Assembly: GCA_905235995.1 (NCBI GenBank) | Contig: CAJONI010000020.1 | Span: 31,966 to 95,965, forward strand | Source of the DNA: an uncultured Bacteroidales bacterium | GTDB lineage: Bacteria > Bacteroidota > Bacteroidia > Bacteroidales > UBA932 | DNA: 64,000 nucleotides | Direction of reading: 5' to 3' | Shown here: positions 16,635 to 24,294 of the stretch, piece by piece | Position numbering within the stretch: position 1 is the stretch's first letter | How the letters are laid out: each line of letters opens with the position of its first letter | Translations under genes and position numbers: made by a program | Notes under the pieces: generated by a model | Seen by the model: only the letters and a program-made list of their open reading frames with translations | Databases searched by the model: none | What the model was told of the DNA's origin: nothing

Positions 16635-16841
16635 CTAGGAAATCAGCGTGGTGCTACCCAGGAAGCCGTCCTTGAGTCCCTTCAATAAATTCGGCAGATA
16701 ATCGGCAATCGTGTCGATAAGATTGCGGATTTTCTCGAAGATGGTGGCGAACGTCGACTTGCTGGCGCCTCCACGCATCTGGAGTTCGGAAGAATCCAAT
16801 TCTCTCAAACCCCTTCCATACATCTTGATAGTTTCTTCCAT
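16635..16841 (-). CDS. Double-glycine leader peptide 1 (68 residues), candidate exported peptide
   Basis: 68 residues. The 25-residue leader ends LRELDSSELQMRGG, a textbook double-glycine leader with acidic and leucine positions upstream of Gly24-Gly25. The predicted mature peptide of 43 residues (A26-S68) starts ASKSTFATIF and is an amphipathic, helix-prone sequence with alternating hydrophobic and charged positions; GLKDG at 55-59 is a GxxxG motif. No cysteines and no lanthionine-type Ser/Thr/Cys pattern. No clear Shine-Dalgarno precedes the ATG, which is common in Bacteroidota. It lies 67 bases after the transporter gene and 12 bases before peptide 2. The role is inferred, not shown. Confidence 0.85.
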   Translation of the reverse strand: MEETIKMYGRGLRELDSSELQMRGGASKSTFATIFEKIRNLIDTIADYLPNLLKGLKDGFLGSTTLIS

Positions 16842-16908
16842 CTGTGTGGGTTTTTTTGGTTTTTTCCAGCCTTTCAGGTGTCTGGAACCGACCTTTCCGT
16901 GCGCACGG

Positions 16909-18978
16909 TTATGTTTTCATATGAATTTTTTTCTCGGCTATGGCGGCGTTGCCGTCGTTGTGCGTGATCATCAGCACCGTCCCGCCTTCGTCACGGAATC
17001 TTACGACCCGCCTGAGCAGTACCTCCTGCGACGCCGGATCGAGCGAGGCGGTAGCCTCGTCGAGTATCAGGACTGCCGGTTCGCGGTATATGGCGCGGGC
17101 CAGGGCTATGCGTTGCCTTTGTCCTCCGGAGAGCGTGCAGCCGCGCTCCCCCACGCGCGTGAACAGCCCCATCGGGAGCTCACGTACCATCGGCCCGAGA
17201 TCCAGTTCTTCCAGCAGGCGTACCACCCGTTCCACGTCGGGCGAAGGATCCATGCAGGCGATATTGTCGAGCAGGGTGCCGTTGACCAGCACGGGGTCCT
17301 GCGGAACGATGGACACGAAGCGGCGCCATGCTTCCAGGCTGTAGAGCCGTATGTCGTGCGGCCCGAGCCTTATCGTGCCGGAATCCACCTTGTAGTCGCG
17401 CATCAGCAGGGCTGCCAGGGAACTCTTGCCGCAGCCGCTCGGCCCCTGAAGTGCGGTGATACGGCCTGCTTCAAGGGTGAGATTGAAGCCCTGGAGCAGC
17501 TTGTTGCCGCCGGGGTAGGAAAAATCTATGTTATCGAAGACCAGGTCGTCTCCGACCCTGGGCTCGAAGCCTTCGATGCCTTCGTCCTCCGGCGGAAGCA
17601 GGGTGATGTCGTTGAGGCGTTCCCAGGCTATCCGGGCTTCGGTCCAGGTGGCTCCCACTCCTACAAGCTCGCTCAGGGGGGAGGAAAACCATGAAGTGAG
17701 TGAGTAGAAAGATACGAGTGCCCCTACCGTGAGCGAGCCGGAGAAGATATAGCTGGAACCTGCGGTCAACAGGGTCAGTGTCAGAAGTTTGGAGATACCG
17801 TCGGCCGCGGAGGCGAAGCCGTCGGCCCAGCGGCCGCCGCGGAAGAGCCGTCCTGCGAGCAGCCTGTATTCCTTTTCGATGCCGCGCAGCAGCCTTTCGC
17901 CCTGTCCGAAATACCGGACCACGCGTACGGCCGCGATGCCTTCCACGGTCCTCTCTTCGAAGACAGCGGACTGTTCGATAATGTCCCTGTTCACCCTTCT
18001 GTTCACACGGTCGGCGACCAGGTACAGGACCAGATAGACCGGAATGAATGTCAGCATGAGTAGGGAAAGCCGCCAATGGGTGGTGAACATGAGGGTGAAC
18101 GAGACAAGCAGTATCAATGTGCCGGTAAGCACGGAAGAGACGCCTTCGACCAGGAACTGCCTCACCTTGGCCGCGTCGCCCACGCGTGCGTTGAGCTCTC
18201 CTGCGCCCCGCCTGACAAAGAATGAGGCAGGAAGCCGGAACAGATGCCTTAAATATTTCAATATCAGATGACTGTCGAGCGTTATGCTGAGGCGAAGGGA
18301 GTACAGCACCCTCCCGTAGCCAACCATCAGCGTGCAGAGCATGATGGCCAGCATCAGCAGTCCGAAACGGGCGAGGCCGTTGCTGTCGCCGGAAGGCAGG
18401 ATATGGTCGATGATGTGCTGCAGGAAAAGTGCGGTGCAGATTCCGGCGACTATGTAGACCAGCGAACCCGCCAGCATCAGGGCGAACTCCCGGGCTGAGA
18501 GCGCCCGCAGGCATGAGAACACTGAGGTCCGTGCCGGGACGGGAGTCTCACGACCGGTGCGGTCAGGGTCGGGCGACATTGTTACAAGGTATCCGGTCCA
18601 GGCTTCCCTCAGTTGCGACGCCGGCATCCTGACCATCTTGCCGAAGGACGGGTCCATTATGCGTGCGTGGGTGGGGGAGAGGGAGTAGAGGACTACGAAA
18701 TGAAGGTCTCCGAGGTGGTTTACCACGTGTAGCATGACCGGGTCGGACAGTCCGGCGAGGCTGTCGAGGCTGCGTTCGTCAGACTTGTAGGCGCCGGCCT
18801 TGAAACCGAGTTCCCTGCATGCGTCGAGCACTCCCTTGATGCTGGTCCCGGCCAGGGACGTCCCCGATGCTTCCCGGATGGAGGTCAGGGGGATGTCGAT
18901 GCCGTAGTGCCTGGCTATCGAGGCCATGCATGCTGCCGCGCAGTCGGAAGGGTCGTGTTGTCTGATGTTCTTGCGCAT
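16909..18978 (-). CDS. C39-peptidase-containing ABC exporter (PCAT)
   Basis: 689 residues in three parts. The N-terminal C39 peptidase (1-135) has QHDPSDCAAAC with catalytic Cys13, HFVVLY with His93 and DPS with Asp109, so the triad is intact. The ABC transmembrane domain spans about 150-450. The nucleotide-binding domain has Walker A GPSGCGKSS (K518), signature LSGGQRQR, Walker B VLILDEAT and H-loop MITHN. PCATs cut double-glycine leaders and export the cargo in one step. The two small genes directly downstream carry such leaders, and TolC and adaptor genes follow, giving a complete one-operon secretion route. Confidence 0.96.
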   Translation of the reverse strand: MRKNIRQHDPSDCAAACMASIARHYGIDIPLTSIREASGTSLAGTSIKGVLDACRELGFKAGAYKSDERSLDSLAGLSDPVMLHVVNHLGDLHFVVLYSLSPTHARIMDPSFGKMVRMPASQLREAWTGYLVTMSPDPDRTGRETPVPARTSVFSCLRALSAREFALMLAGSLVYIVAGICTALFLQHIIDHILPSGDSNGLARFGLLMLAIMLCTLMVGYGRVLYSLRLSITLDSHLILKYLRHLFRLPASFFVRRGAGELNARVGDAAKVRQFLVEGVSSVLTGTLILLVSFTLMFTTHWRLSLLMLTFIPVYLVLYLVADRVNRRVNRDIIEQSAVFEERTVEGIAAVRVVRYFGQGERLLRGIEKEYRLLAGRLFRGGRWADGFASAADGISKLLTLTLLTAGSSYIFSGSLTVGALVSFYSLTSWFSSPLSELVGVGATWTEARIAWERLNDITLLPPEDEGIEGFEPRVGDDLVFDNIDFSYPGGNKLLQGFNLTLEAGRITALQGPSGCGKSSLAALLMRDYKVDSGTIRLGPHDIRLYSLEAWRRFVSIVPQDPVLVNGTLLDNIACMDPSPDVERVVRLLEELDLGPMVRELPMGLFTRVGERGCTLSGGQRQRIALARAIYREPAVLILDEATASLDPASQEVLLRRVVRFRDEGGTVLMITHNDGNAAIAEKKIHMKT

Positions 18979-18997
18979 CTCAGTTTCAGGTATAAAA

Positions 18998-19057
18998 GAG
19001 GGAGCTCTCCGTCACTGGTCTCCTCGCCCATTGAGACATCTCGCTCACTGCTCCCTC
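18998..19057 (-). promoter_or_regulatory. Inverted repeat leader upstream of the C39 exporter
   Basis: An 8-bp perfect inverted repeat (GAGGGAGC at 18998-19005 and GCTCCCTC at 19050-19057) encloses a smaller GTCTC/GAGAC stem (19018-19022 with 19033-19037). It spans most of the gap between the 51-residue membrane protein and the exporter. It may be a folded leader that controls exporter translation; the only evidence is pairing. Confidence 0.4.
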
Positions 19058-19064
19058 GGGAATT

Positions 19065-19220
19065 CTATAGGAATAAAAAGACCGACAGGACGGACAGTAC
19101 GAGGGTTGCCGTTAGCAGAAGTGCATACAGAAAGCCAGAGGTGGTGAAGGAATCGGGCAGGAGATGCCGTACGGTCACGTCCAGGTCGGTCAGGGGGTGC
19201 ATCCGGGGTTCGCGTTCCAT
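19065..19220 (-). CDS. Small single-pass membrane protein (51 residues) at the head of the export operon
   Basis: Not a recognised family. The open frame codes MEREPRMHPLTDLD, a polar N-terminal half of about 27 residues, followed by a hydrophobic helix rich in Leu, Val and Ala (about 29-51) that runs to the stop. There is no double-glycine motif and no cysteine. Met7 is an alternative start. It is the first open frame downstream of a weak -7 box (19246-19253) and 86 bases ahead of the exporter. Small membrane proteins next to bacteriocin peptides are often immunity proteins; that role is only a hypothesis, and a coding status by chance cannot be excluded. Confidence 0.5.
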   Translation of the reverse strand: MEREPRMHPLTDLDVTVRHLLPDSFTTSGFLYALLLTATLVLSVLSVFLFL

Positions 19221-19245
19221 GTCGCTCGGTTTTTGTTTCCGAGTG

Positions 19246-19253
19246 CAAAGTTC
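19246..19253 (-). promoter_or_regulatory. Weak -7 box (GAACTTTG) for the export operon
   Basis: One mismatch from TAnnTTTG on the minus strand, 25 bases ahead of the 51-residue open frame. The best TTG upstream is about 25 bases away, longer than the usual 19-21. Plausible promoter only. Confidence 0.35.
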
Positions 19254-19279
19254 GGCAGCGCGAACGGATTAGCGCCCGC

Positions 19280-19306
19280 AAAAGAGCAAAATCTCACCTG
19301 GGTGAG
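19280..19306 (-). terminator. Terminator after the CvpA-like gene
   Basis: CTCACC and GGTGAG (19293-19306) form a 6-bp hairpin with a 2-base tip, so a slightly shorter stem is likely in practice. On the minus strand it is followed by ATTTTGCTCTTTT (19280-19292). It lies just downstream of the CvpA-like gene and before the export operon promoter. Confidence 0.5.
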
Positions 19307-19320
19307 AAAAAAGAAAAAAA

Positions 19321-19821
19321 TTAAATTTTTACCTGCTGGAAAAGTTCCTGGAAACGGGGGAAAACCTCCCGCGAAAGATTGAGCAGGGCGGGGTAGAAGC
19401 GCGACTCCTGAAGCTTCTCTTTCGGTATGAATTCCACGATGTTATTGGCAGAATCGATCAGGTATACGATAACCGAGGCGGCCAGGGCGAACAGGCAGAA
19501 AGTCATCACGATCCCGAGCAGCCTGTTGAGCCAGCCCAGGAGAGAAATCTTGATAATTTTTTCGACGATTCGCCCCAACATGCTTAAAAGCACCGCAATT
19601 ACAAAAAAGACAAGGATGAAGGAAACGGCTTTGGCCCAGAAATCTGACATCCCGGCGCTCTCCGGAAACCATTGCGCCACCTGTGGGGCGAAACGGAGGG
19701 AGAGAGTGATGCCGAAATAGAGGACGGCGATTGCGACCAGTTGCCTGACAAGTCCGTTCCTGATTCCGAACCAGAGGACCGGCAGGAAACAGCAAACGAT
19801 GACGATATCGACTATGCCCAT
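19321..19821 (-). CDS. CvpA family membrane protein
   Basis: 166 residues with four predicted transmembrane helices: about 3-20, 27-45, 62-85 and 100-125. The N-terminal pattern DIVIVCCFLPVLWFGIRNGLVRQL matches the CvpA/colicin V production family, linked in other bacteria to envelope homeostasis. It is divergent from ileS and has its own promoter box at 19845-19852. The name is historical; any link to the nearby peptide exporter would be coincidence of name rather than evidence of function. Confidence 0.85.
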   Translation of the reverse strand: MGIVDIVIVCCFLPVLWFGIRNGLVRQLVAIAVLYFGITLSLRFAPQVAQWFPESAGMSDFWAKAVSFILVFFVIAVLLSMLGRIVEKIIKISLLGWLNRLLGIVMTFCLFALAASVIVYLIDSANNIVEFIPKEKLQESRFYPALLNLSREVFPRFQELFQQVKI

Positions 19822-19844
19822 TTAAAGCTTGGAATTTGCGTACC

Positions 19845-19852
19845 CAAAATTA
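19845..19852 (-). promoter_or_regulatory. -7 box TAATTTTG for the CvpA-like gene
   Basis: Exact TAnnTTTG match on the minus strand, with a TTG (minus strand; plus-strand CAA at 19872-19874) 19 bases upstream, the ideal spacing. This -33 element overlaps the divergent ileS -7 region, so the two promoters should compete. Confidence 0.7.
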
Positions 19853-19863
19853 GTGAATTATCG

Positions 19864-19871
19864 TATCTTTG
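19864..19871 (+). promoter_or_regulatory. -7 box TATCTTTG for ileS
   Basis: Exact TAnnTTTG match 31 bases before the ileS ATG. It interleaves with the divergent CvpA-like promoter. Confidence 0.65.
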
Positions 19872-19902
19872 CAAATTCTACGAGAATCAAAAGCAGCTCT
19901 CT

Positions 19903-22900
19903 ATGCATTTTAAAGAATATAAGAAGCTCGACCTGGTGGCTGTCGGCAATGAAGTCCTGGAAAAGTGGAAGAAAGAGGATACCTTTCGCAAAGTCCTGAA
20001 AACAAGCGAAGGCGCGCCGGAATTCATCTTCTTCGAAGGTCCCCCCTCCGCAAACGGAATGCCTGGCATCCACCATGTGATGGCCCGTTCGATCAAGGAC
20101 GCAGTGTGCCGCTACAAGACCCAGACAGGCCACCACGTCAGCCGCAAGGCCGGCTGGGACACCCACGGCCTGCCGGTGGAGCTTGGAGTCGAGAAGAAAC
20201 TCGGCATCACCAAGGCCGACATCGGAACGAAGATCTCGATAGCCGAATACAACGCCACCTGCCGTCGCGAGGTGATGAAATACACCAGGGAATGGGCCAC
20301 CCTGACCGACCGTATCGGCTACTGGATCGACATGTACGACCCCTACGTGACCTACGACAACCGCTACATCGAAACGCTGTGGTTCCTGTTGAAGGATATC
20401 TACGACAAAGGCCTTCTCTACAAGGGCTATACCATCCAGCCATATTCCCCGACCGACGGCACCGGCCTCAGCTCGCACGAGCTCAACCAGCCCGGCTGCT
20501 ACAAGGACGTGTCGGATACGACGGCCACGGTGCAGTTCGAGGTGATTCGCGACGCCGCATCGGAGCGCTTCTTCGAAGACGGCCTGCCGCTCTTCATCCT
20601 GGCCTGGACCACGACTCCCTGGACTCTGCCGTCGAATACGGCCCTTTGCGTCGGTCCCGCCATCGACTACGTGCGCGTGAAGTCGTCCAATCCCTACACC
20701 GGCCGTGAGGCCGTCTATATCCTGGCGAAGGAACTCGTGGACGCATGGTTCAATCCCAAGGGGAAGATTCCCTTCGAGGTGCTCGACGGCACGTACAAGG
20801 GCAGCGAACTGGTGGGCATGCGCTACAGGCAGCTGATTCCCTGGTTCAAGCCCGACGGCGACGCCTTCCGCGTCATCCCTGGCGACTATGTGACCACCGA
20901 CGACGGTACCGGCATAGTGCACATCGCCCCGACTTTCGGCGCCGACGACAAGCGCGTGGCCGCAGCAGCTGGCATAGCGGGCATAATGCCGGTCGACCGC
21001 GACGGCAACCCCCAGGCCCAGGTGGACCGACAGGGCCGCTTCTGCCGCCTGGAGGACCTCGACCCCGGATATGTCGCCACGCATGTCGATCCTTCATATA
21101 AAGAGTATGCCGGCCGCTATGTCAAAGCCGGCTACAAGCAGTATTTCGAGCATGTGGACGAGGAGGGGACGCTCGACATCGACCTCTGCGTGATGATGAA
21201 GGCCGACGGGCGCGCCTTCAAGGTGCAGAAGCACGTCCACAGTTATCCGCACAGCTGGAGGACTGACCTCCCCGTGCTCTACTATCCGCTTGACTCGTGG
21301 TTCATCAAGGCCACTGCCGTAAAGGACGAGATGGTGGAGCTCAACAAGCAGATAGTATGGAAGCCCGCATCCACTGGTACGGGACGTTTCGGACAGTGGC
21401 TCGAGAACATCCAGGACTGGAACCTGAGCCGCAGCCGCTACTGGGGCACACCTCTGCCCATCTGGCGTACCGAAGACGGCAGGGAAGAGATATGCATAGG
21501 CTCGGTGAAGGAGCTTTGCGACGAAATCGACAAGGCTGTAGCCGCCGGTTTCATGGCCAGCAACCCTCTGAAAGGCAAGGGCTATGACGAGATCGACCTG
21601 CATCGCCCCTTCGTCGATGAGATCTTTCTGGTTTCTCCCACCGGCCGCAGGATGACCCGGGAAAGCGACCTTATCGACGTGTGGTTCGATTCCGGTGCGA
21701 TGCCCTATGCCCAGGTCGGGCTCAGGGGCCTCGGCACCAAGGCTTTCGGCGCCACCGCCGACTTCATCGCCGAAGGCGTCGACCAGACCCGCGGCTGGTT
21801 CTATACGCTGCATGCCATCCACACCATGGTGAGCGGGACTCCCGCTTTCAAGCGCGTGATTTCCAACGGTTTGGTTCTCGACAAGACAGGAGCTAAGATG
21901 AGCAAGCGCCTCGGCAACGCGGTCGATCCTTTCAAGGCCCTCGACACCTACGGCCCCGACGCCCTCCGCTGGTACATGCTCACCAACGCCGAGCCCTGGG
22001 ACAACCTGAAGTTCGACGAGAGCGGAGTGGAAGAGGTGCGCCGCAAGTTCTTCGGCACCCTCTACAACACCTACGCCTTCTTCGCCCTCTATGCCAACAT
22101 CGACGGCTGGAATCCCGGGATGCCGGATCAAGTCCGGCTTGACCCGGAATCTCTTCCCGAGATCGACCGATGGATAATCTCCCGTCTCAACAGCCTGATC
22201 CGCGACGTGCGCGCTGCCTATGAGGACTACGACATCAAGACCGCAGGCCGCCTGATCGAGACCTTCGTCTGCGACGACCTCTCCAACTGGTACGTACATC
22301 TCAACCGCAAGCGCTACTGGGCCGGCGAGATGACCCCCGACAAGCAGGCCGCCTACCAGACCCTCTACGCAGCCCTGCACGACGTGGCGGTGCTCATGGC
22401 CCCGATAGCCCCGTTCTTTGCCGAACGGCTCTGTCTCGACCTGGTTCCCGCTTCCGGATCCGTCCACCTCGTGCCCATGCCGGAACCCGACCTGACGCAG
22501 ATCGACGCCGGGCTGGAAGAGCGCATGGCCCTGGCACAGACCGCCACCTCGCTGGTGCTGGCCCTTCGCAAGAAAGTCGCCATCCCCGTGCGCCAGCCGC
22601 TGCAGAAGATGCTCGTGCCCGTCATTTCGCCTGAAGTGCGCACCCAACTCTCCGCCGTGCAGCAGCTCGTCCTGACCGAAGTCAACGTCAAGGAGCTCGA
22701 ATTCGTGGAGAATACCGAAGGCATACTCACCAAGAAGATCAAGCCCAACTTCAAGACCCTGGGCAAGGTCTACGGACCGCGCATGAAGGAGATCGCGGCA
22801 GCTTTCGCCACGCTCGGGCAGTCGGAGATTTCCGCCATCCAGCAGACAGCCGCAGAAGGAAAGGACTACACGCTGGCCCTCCCCGGCGGCGATGTGACGC

Positions 22901-23265
22901 TAGCACCCGGCGACTGCCAGATCACTTCCGAAGACATGCCCGGCTGGCTCGTGGCGACCGAAGGTCCTCTGACCGTGGCCCTCGACGTTGAGATAACGCC
23001 GGAACTCCGGCAGGAAGGCCTGGCACGCGAGCTCGTCAACCGCATACAGAACCTTCGCAAAGCCTCGGGTTTCGAGGTGACGGACCGCATTTCGGTGGCC
23101 ATCGCCAAGAATCCTGCACTGCAGGAATCATTGAGGAACTTCGGCGACTATGTCCGCGCACAGACCCTCGCCCGTGACATCGTTTTTGAGGAGAACCCCG
23201 CTGGAGGCGTCCCTGTGGACTGGGAAGACGGAACGCTTGAAATAGCTGTTGCCAAATTGAAATAA
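19903..23265 (+). CDS. ileS: Isoleucyl-tRNA synthetase
   Basis: 1120 residues from MHFKEYKKLDL, chosen because it lies just downstream of the promoter box; further upstream the frame would run through the promoter. Class I motifs: PSANGMPGIHHVMAR (HIGH-like), KAGWDTHGLPVE, and KMSKR in the DKTGAKMSKRLGN loop. It is the long eukaryote-like form found in Bacteroidota. A CP1 editing domain lies about residues 190-400. Within the anticodon-binding region, residues coded by 22115-22147 (GMPDQVRLDPE) correspond to a palindromic repeat-like DNA segment, giving a slightly longer loop than I recall in Bacteroides. Followed by dksA-like and lspA genes, a conserved order. Confidence 0.97.
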   Translation: MHFKEYKKLDLVAVGNEVLEKWKKEDTFRKVLKTSEGAPEFIFFEGPPSANGMPGIHHVMARSIKDAVCRYKTQTGHHVSRKAGWDTHGLPVELGVEKKLGITKADIGTKISIAEYNATCRREVMKYTREWATLTDRIGYWIDMYDPYVTYDNRYIETLWFLLKDIYDKGLLYKGYTIQPYSPTDGTGLSSHELNQPGCYKDVSDTTATVQFEVIRDAASERFFEDGLPLFILAWTTTPWTLPSNTALCVGPAIDYVRVKSSNPYTGREAVYILAKELVDAWFNPKGKIPFEVLDGTYKGSELVGMRYRQLIPWFKPDGDAFRVIPGDYVTTDDGTGIVHIAPTFGADDKRVAAAAGIAGIMPVDRDGNPQAQVDRQGRFCRLEDLDPGYVATHVDPSYKEYAGRYVKAGYKQYFEHVDEEGTLDIDLCVMMKADGRAFKVQKHVHSYPHSWRTDLPVLYYPLDSWFIKATAVKDEMVELNKQIVWKPASTGTGRFGQWLENIQDWNLSRSRYWGTPLPIWRTEDGREEICIGSVKELCDEIDKAVAAGFMASNPLKGKGYDEIDLHRPFVDEIFLVSPTGRRMTRESDLIDVWFDSGAMPYAQVGLRGLGTKAFGATADFIAEGVDQTRGWFYTLHAIHTMVSGTPAFKRVISNGLVLDKTGAKMSKRLGNAVDPFKALDTYGPDALRWYMLTNAEPWDNLKFDESGVEEVRRKFFGTLYNTYAFFALYANIDGWNPGMPDQVRLDPESLPEIDRWIISRLNSLIRDVRAAYEDYDIKTAGRLIETFVCDDLSNWYVHLNRKRYWAGEMTPDKQAAYQTLYAALHDVAVLMAPIAPFFAERLCLDLVPASGSVHLVPMPEPDLTQIDAGLEERMALAQTATSLVLALRKKVAIPVRQPLQKMLVPVISPEVRTQLSAVQQLVLTEVNVKELEFVENTEGILTKKIKPNFKTLGKVYGPRMKEIAAAFATLGQSEISAIQQTAAEGKDYTLALPGGDVTLAPGDCQITSEDMPGWLVATEGPLTVALDVEITPELRQEGLARELVNRIQNLRKASGFEVTDRISVAIAKNPALQESLRNFGDYVRAQTLARDIVFEENPAGGVPVDWEDGTLEIAVAKLK
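22115..22147 (+). repeat. REP-like palindrome embedded in the ileS reading frame
   Basis: GCCGGA and TCCGGC (22122-22127, 22133-22138) form a 6-bp stem around TCAAG, flanked by CCGGG and CCCGG that can extend the hairpin. The right part, from TCA at 22128 to TCTC near 22153, aligns closely with the extragenic palindrome after gdhA at 50548-50575 (shared CGG-CTTG-CCCGG core and flanking TCTC). This suggests one dispersed repeat family with a copy inside a gene, in frame and translated. Confidence 0.5.
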
Positions 23266-23271
23266 TTACAC

Positions 23272-23279
23272 TATATTTG
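23272..23279 (+). promoter_or_regulatory. -7 box TATATTTG for the DksA-like gene
   Basis: Exact TAnnTTTG match with TTG at 23249-23251, 20 bases upstream. Located 6 bases after the ileS stop and 24 bases before the ATG. Confidence 0.7.
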
Positions 23280-23303
23280 GTAATTGTTTTAAAACTGACT
23301 GCC

Positions 23304-23699
23304 ATGGAAGAGAAGAAAGAAACCCCGGTCGAGAAAGTCCGCTACAGCGACGAGGAACTTCAGGAATTCAAGGAGTTGATCCTCCAGAAGCTGGAAAAGG
23401 CACGTCGTGACTATCGTGCGCTGCAGTCGCAGATCGATCACAGCAGCAGCAACGACACGGAAGACACCTCCCCTTCGTTCAAGGTACTCGAAGAAGGCTC
23501 CGCATCCCAGGCCAAGGAAGAAGCCAGCCAGCTGGCCGCCCGCCAGTATAAGTTCATCCAAAACCTGGAGGCAGCGCTCATCCGCATCGAGAACAAGACC
23601 TATGGCATCTGCCGCGAAACCGGCAAGCTGATTCCGAAGGAACGTCTCCGTCTGGTTCCCCACGCCACACTCAGCGTGGAGGCCAAGAACAAGCGATAG
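23304..23699 (+). CDS. TraR/DksA family protein with degenerate zinc finger
   Basis: 131 residues from MEEKKETPVEK; an upstream in-frame start would precede the promoter-derived leader and was rejected. The coiled coil (about 15-90) contains QSQIDHSSSNDTEDTS, comparable to the DksA coil tip, and the C-terminal part has YGICRETGKLIPKERL. Only one of the four zinc-finger cysteines of E. coli DksA remains. DksA-like proteins bind in the RNA polymerase secondary channel and modulate transcription; Bacteroidota versions commonly have this altered finger as I recall. lspA starts 6 bases downstream. Confidence 0.88.
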   Translation: MEEKKETPVEKVRYSDEELQEFKELILQKLEKARRDYRALQSQIDHSSSNDTEDTSPSFKVLEEGSASQAKEEASQLAARQYKFIQNLEAALIRIENKTYGICRETGKLIPKERLRLVPHATLSVEAKNKR

Positions 23700-23705
23700 C
23701 GGGTG

Positions 23706-24290
23706 ATGAAGTTCTCGAAAGGAGCCCGGATTACCCTGCTCGTAGTCCTGCTGCTGGTTGTCGACCAGGTCGTGAAGGTCCTGGTCAAGACAAACATGCA
23801 GATAGGGCAGAGCATCCATGTCTGCGGGGACTGGTTCCAGATACTCTTCATCGAAAACAACGGCATGGCCTTCGGCATGCAGTTCGGAGAAGGATTCGGC
23901 AAACTGGCCCTCAGCCTGTGCAGGCTGGTCCTGATAGCCCTTATCATAATCTACATGAGCCGGCTCCTCCGTCGCAAGGATACCCCGAACGGAGTGCTGG
24001 TGGGCCTGGCGCTGATACTCTGCGGCGCCATAGGCAACGAGATAGACTCGCTGTTCTACGGCCTGATCTTCGACTACGCCCCGCTATTCTACGGCAAGGT
24101 GGTCGACATGCTGTATTTCCCCCTGATCGACACCACCCTTCCCGCAGGTTTCCCCATCTGGGGAGGGAAACACATCATCTTCTTCCGGCCGATATTCAAC
24201 ATAGCCGACAGTTGCATCACCTGCGGCGCCTTCTACCTGATACTGTTCCAGTGGAAGTTTTTCGCGCGGAAGGAGGAGAAAAAAGCCTGA
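23706..24290 (+). CDS. lspA: Lipoprotein signal peptidase (signal peptidase II)
   Basis: 194 residues, longer than the E. coli enzyme but usual for Bacteroidota. Four transmembrane helices; VVDQVVKVLV near the N-terminus, FIENNGMAFG, and the catalytic Asp pair in GNEIDSLFYG and FNIADSCIT. It removes signal peptides from prolipoproteins, of which this window codes at least seven. ATG 23706 was preferred over the in-frame GTG three bases earlier. It converges with the LolA-like gene with only 4 bases between the stops. Confidence 0.95.
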   Translation: MKFSKGARITLLVVLLLVVDQVVKVLVKTNMQIGQSIHVCGDWFQILFIENNGMAFGMQFGEGFGKLALSLCRLVLIALIIIYMSRLLRRKDTPNGVLVGLALILCGAIGNEIDSLFYGLIFDYAPLFYGKVVDMLYFPLIDTTLPAGFPIWGGKHIIFFRPIFNIADSCITCGAFYLILFQWKFFARKEEKKA

Positions 24291-24294
24291 TTCC

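Noticed and set aside
18973..19031. Short minus-strand frames (17 and 38 codons) between the small membrane protein and the exporter
   Set aside because: They overlap the exporter start or the folded leader, have no convincing ribosome binding site and no leader motif.
19321..19821. CvpA-like gene as part of the peptide export system because of its colicin V production name
   Set aside because: It has its own divergent promoter and a terminator before the cassette; the family name is historical.
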